Of a stretch of 5,913 nt of DNA, positions 5,731 to 5,913 are shown one piece after another. Source of the DNA: Candidatus Sordicultor aquaticus. Its GTDB lineage: Bacteria; Atribacterota; Atribacteria; Atribacterales; Caldatribacteriaceae. Numbering within the stretch: position 1 is the stretch's first letter; each line of letters starts with the position of its first letter. The notes beneath the pieces were generated by a model. The model had not been told where the DNA came from. It ran no database searches and worked only from the letters and a program-made list of their open reading frames with translations. The position numbers were made by a program, and so were the translations under genes. The stretch spans positions 1 through 5,913 of the forward strand of contig JAGPEW010000052.1 in assembly GCA_018056825.1 (NCBI GenBank). The letters run 5' to 3'.

Positions 5731-5755
5731 CTATATTATTTAAGAACAAGAAATC

Positions 5756-5786
5756 TGGATTCCCGGCTAAATTTCGGGAATTACGG
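5756..5786. repeat. TGGATTCCCG hairpin repeat, copy 1
   Basis: ATTCCCG (5759-5765) pairs with CGGGAAT (5775-5781) around a 9-nt loop; TGG precedes and TACGG follows. This is the familiar TGGATTCCCG...CGGGAATGACGG type of intergenic repeat. The next copy begins 37 bp later with the same flanks. Confidence 0.8.
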
Positions 5787-5792
5787 AAGAGG

Positions 5793-5825
5793 TGGATTCC
5801 CAATAGAAGATTTTGGGAATGACGG
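5793..5825. repeat. TGGATTCCC hairpin repeat, copy 2
   Basis: ATTCCCAA (5796-5803) pairs with TTGGGAAT (5813-5820) around the 9-nt loop TAGAAGATT. The flanks TGG and GACGG match copy 1, and GGGAATKACGGAA is shared at 12 of 13 positions. The inner stem differs from copy 1 (AA/TT versus G/C) but stays paired, which is a compensatory change. Confidence 0.8.
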
Positions 5826-5833
5826 AACAGACA

Positions 5834-5855
5834 ATAAAGGGGAGAACCCCTTTAT
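5834..5855. repeat. 9-bp hairpin ATAAAGGGG/CCCCTTTAT, AGAA loop
   Basis: ATAAAGGGG (5834-5842) pairs perfectly with CCCCTTTAT (5847-5855) around a 4-nt AGAA loop. It is followed by AATCCCCCGAAAAAG, echoing the flank of the hairpin at 5638-5660 and the inverted copy around 5515-5534. No T-run follows on either strand immediately after the stem. Confidence 0.75.
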
Positions 5856-5913
5856 AATCCCCCGAAAAAGAAAAAAGTTAAAAGATTAAAGGCAAAAAAT
5901 ACTGAGGAAGAAA

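Larger units (their letters stand above)
5419..5913. other. Gene-free, repeat-rich intergenic tail
   Basis: I see no credible coding region, tRNA or rRNA in these 495 bp. Nearly the whole stretch from about 5467 to 5870 is built of inverted and direct repeats, listed separately, which look like dispersed intergenic repeats inserted next to one another. The last 40 bp (from about 5865) are A-rich on this strand and show no recognisable signal; the sequence simply ends there. Confidence 0.75.

Noticed and set aside
5468..5855. CRISPR array in the 3' tail
   Set aside because: The repeats are few, of several families, unevenly spaced and mostly inverted; there is no run of identical repeats with equal-length spacers.
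5419..5913. Small RNA or riboswitch in the tail
   Set aside because: The hairpins match repeat families better than any riboswitch or structured RNA I recognise, and no promoter or downstream gene is visible within the window.

Overview
The window (5913 bp, AT-rich by eye) is a densely packed bacterial gene string read entirely on the + strand, followed by a 495-bp gene-free tail full of hairpin repeats. It suggests an anaerobic bacterium related to or resembling the Firmicutes, or a neighbouring candidate lineage. The reasons are strong AGGAGG-type ribosome binding sites, two TTG starts, an Asp23-family gene, a SPASM-type radical SAM enzyme, and the metG-tatD...ksgA gene order familiar from Bacillus and Clostridium. 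The phylum cannot be fixed from this sequence alone.

Layout. Positions 1-338 hold the 3' end of a radical SAM/SPASM gene that is broken by a one-base frameshift near 123-126. Then come methionyl-tRNA synthetase (metG, 359-1876), a separate tRNA-binding MetRS beta/Trbp111-like protein (1890-2225), a TatD-family metal-dependent hydrolase (2222-3007), a bifunctional nuclease-domain protein (3041-3532), a TIGR00725/LOG-like Rossmann protein (3522-4013), an Asp23/Gls24-family protein (4003-4350), an unrecognised cysteine-rich 61-residue protein (4372-4557) and the 16S rRNA dimethyladenosine transferase RsmA/KsgA (4588-5418). Gaps between genes are 34 bp or less and three junctions overlap (4, 11 and 11 nt). 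The block is therefore probably one transcript with translational coupling; no internal promoter was found.

The recognisable theme is translation: charging tRNA-Met, delivering or binding tRNA, and maturing 16S rRNA. TatD and the nuclease-domain protein are often found near such genes. In Bacillus, tatD and ksgA flank the 5S rRNA maturase gene rnmV; here that position holds the nuclease-domain, LOG-like, Asp23 and Cys-rich genes instead.

The tail (5419-5913) has no credible gene. It contains four hairpins that each have a loop of exactly 9 nt, two G-run/C-run hairpins with a shared flanking sequence, a 14-bp direct repeat and a 12-bp palindrome. It looks like a nest of dispersed intergenic repeats and is the least explained part of the window.
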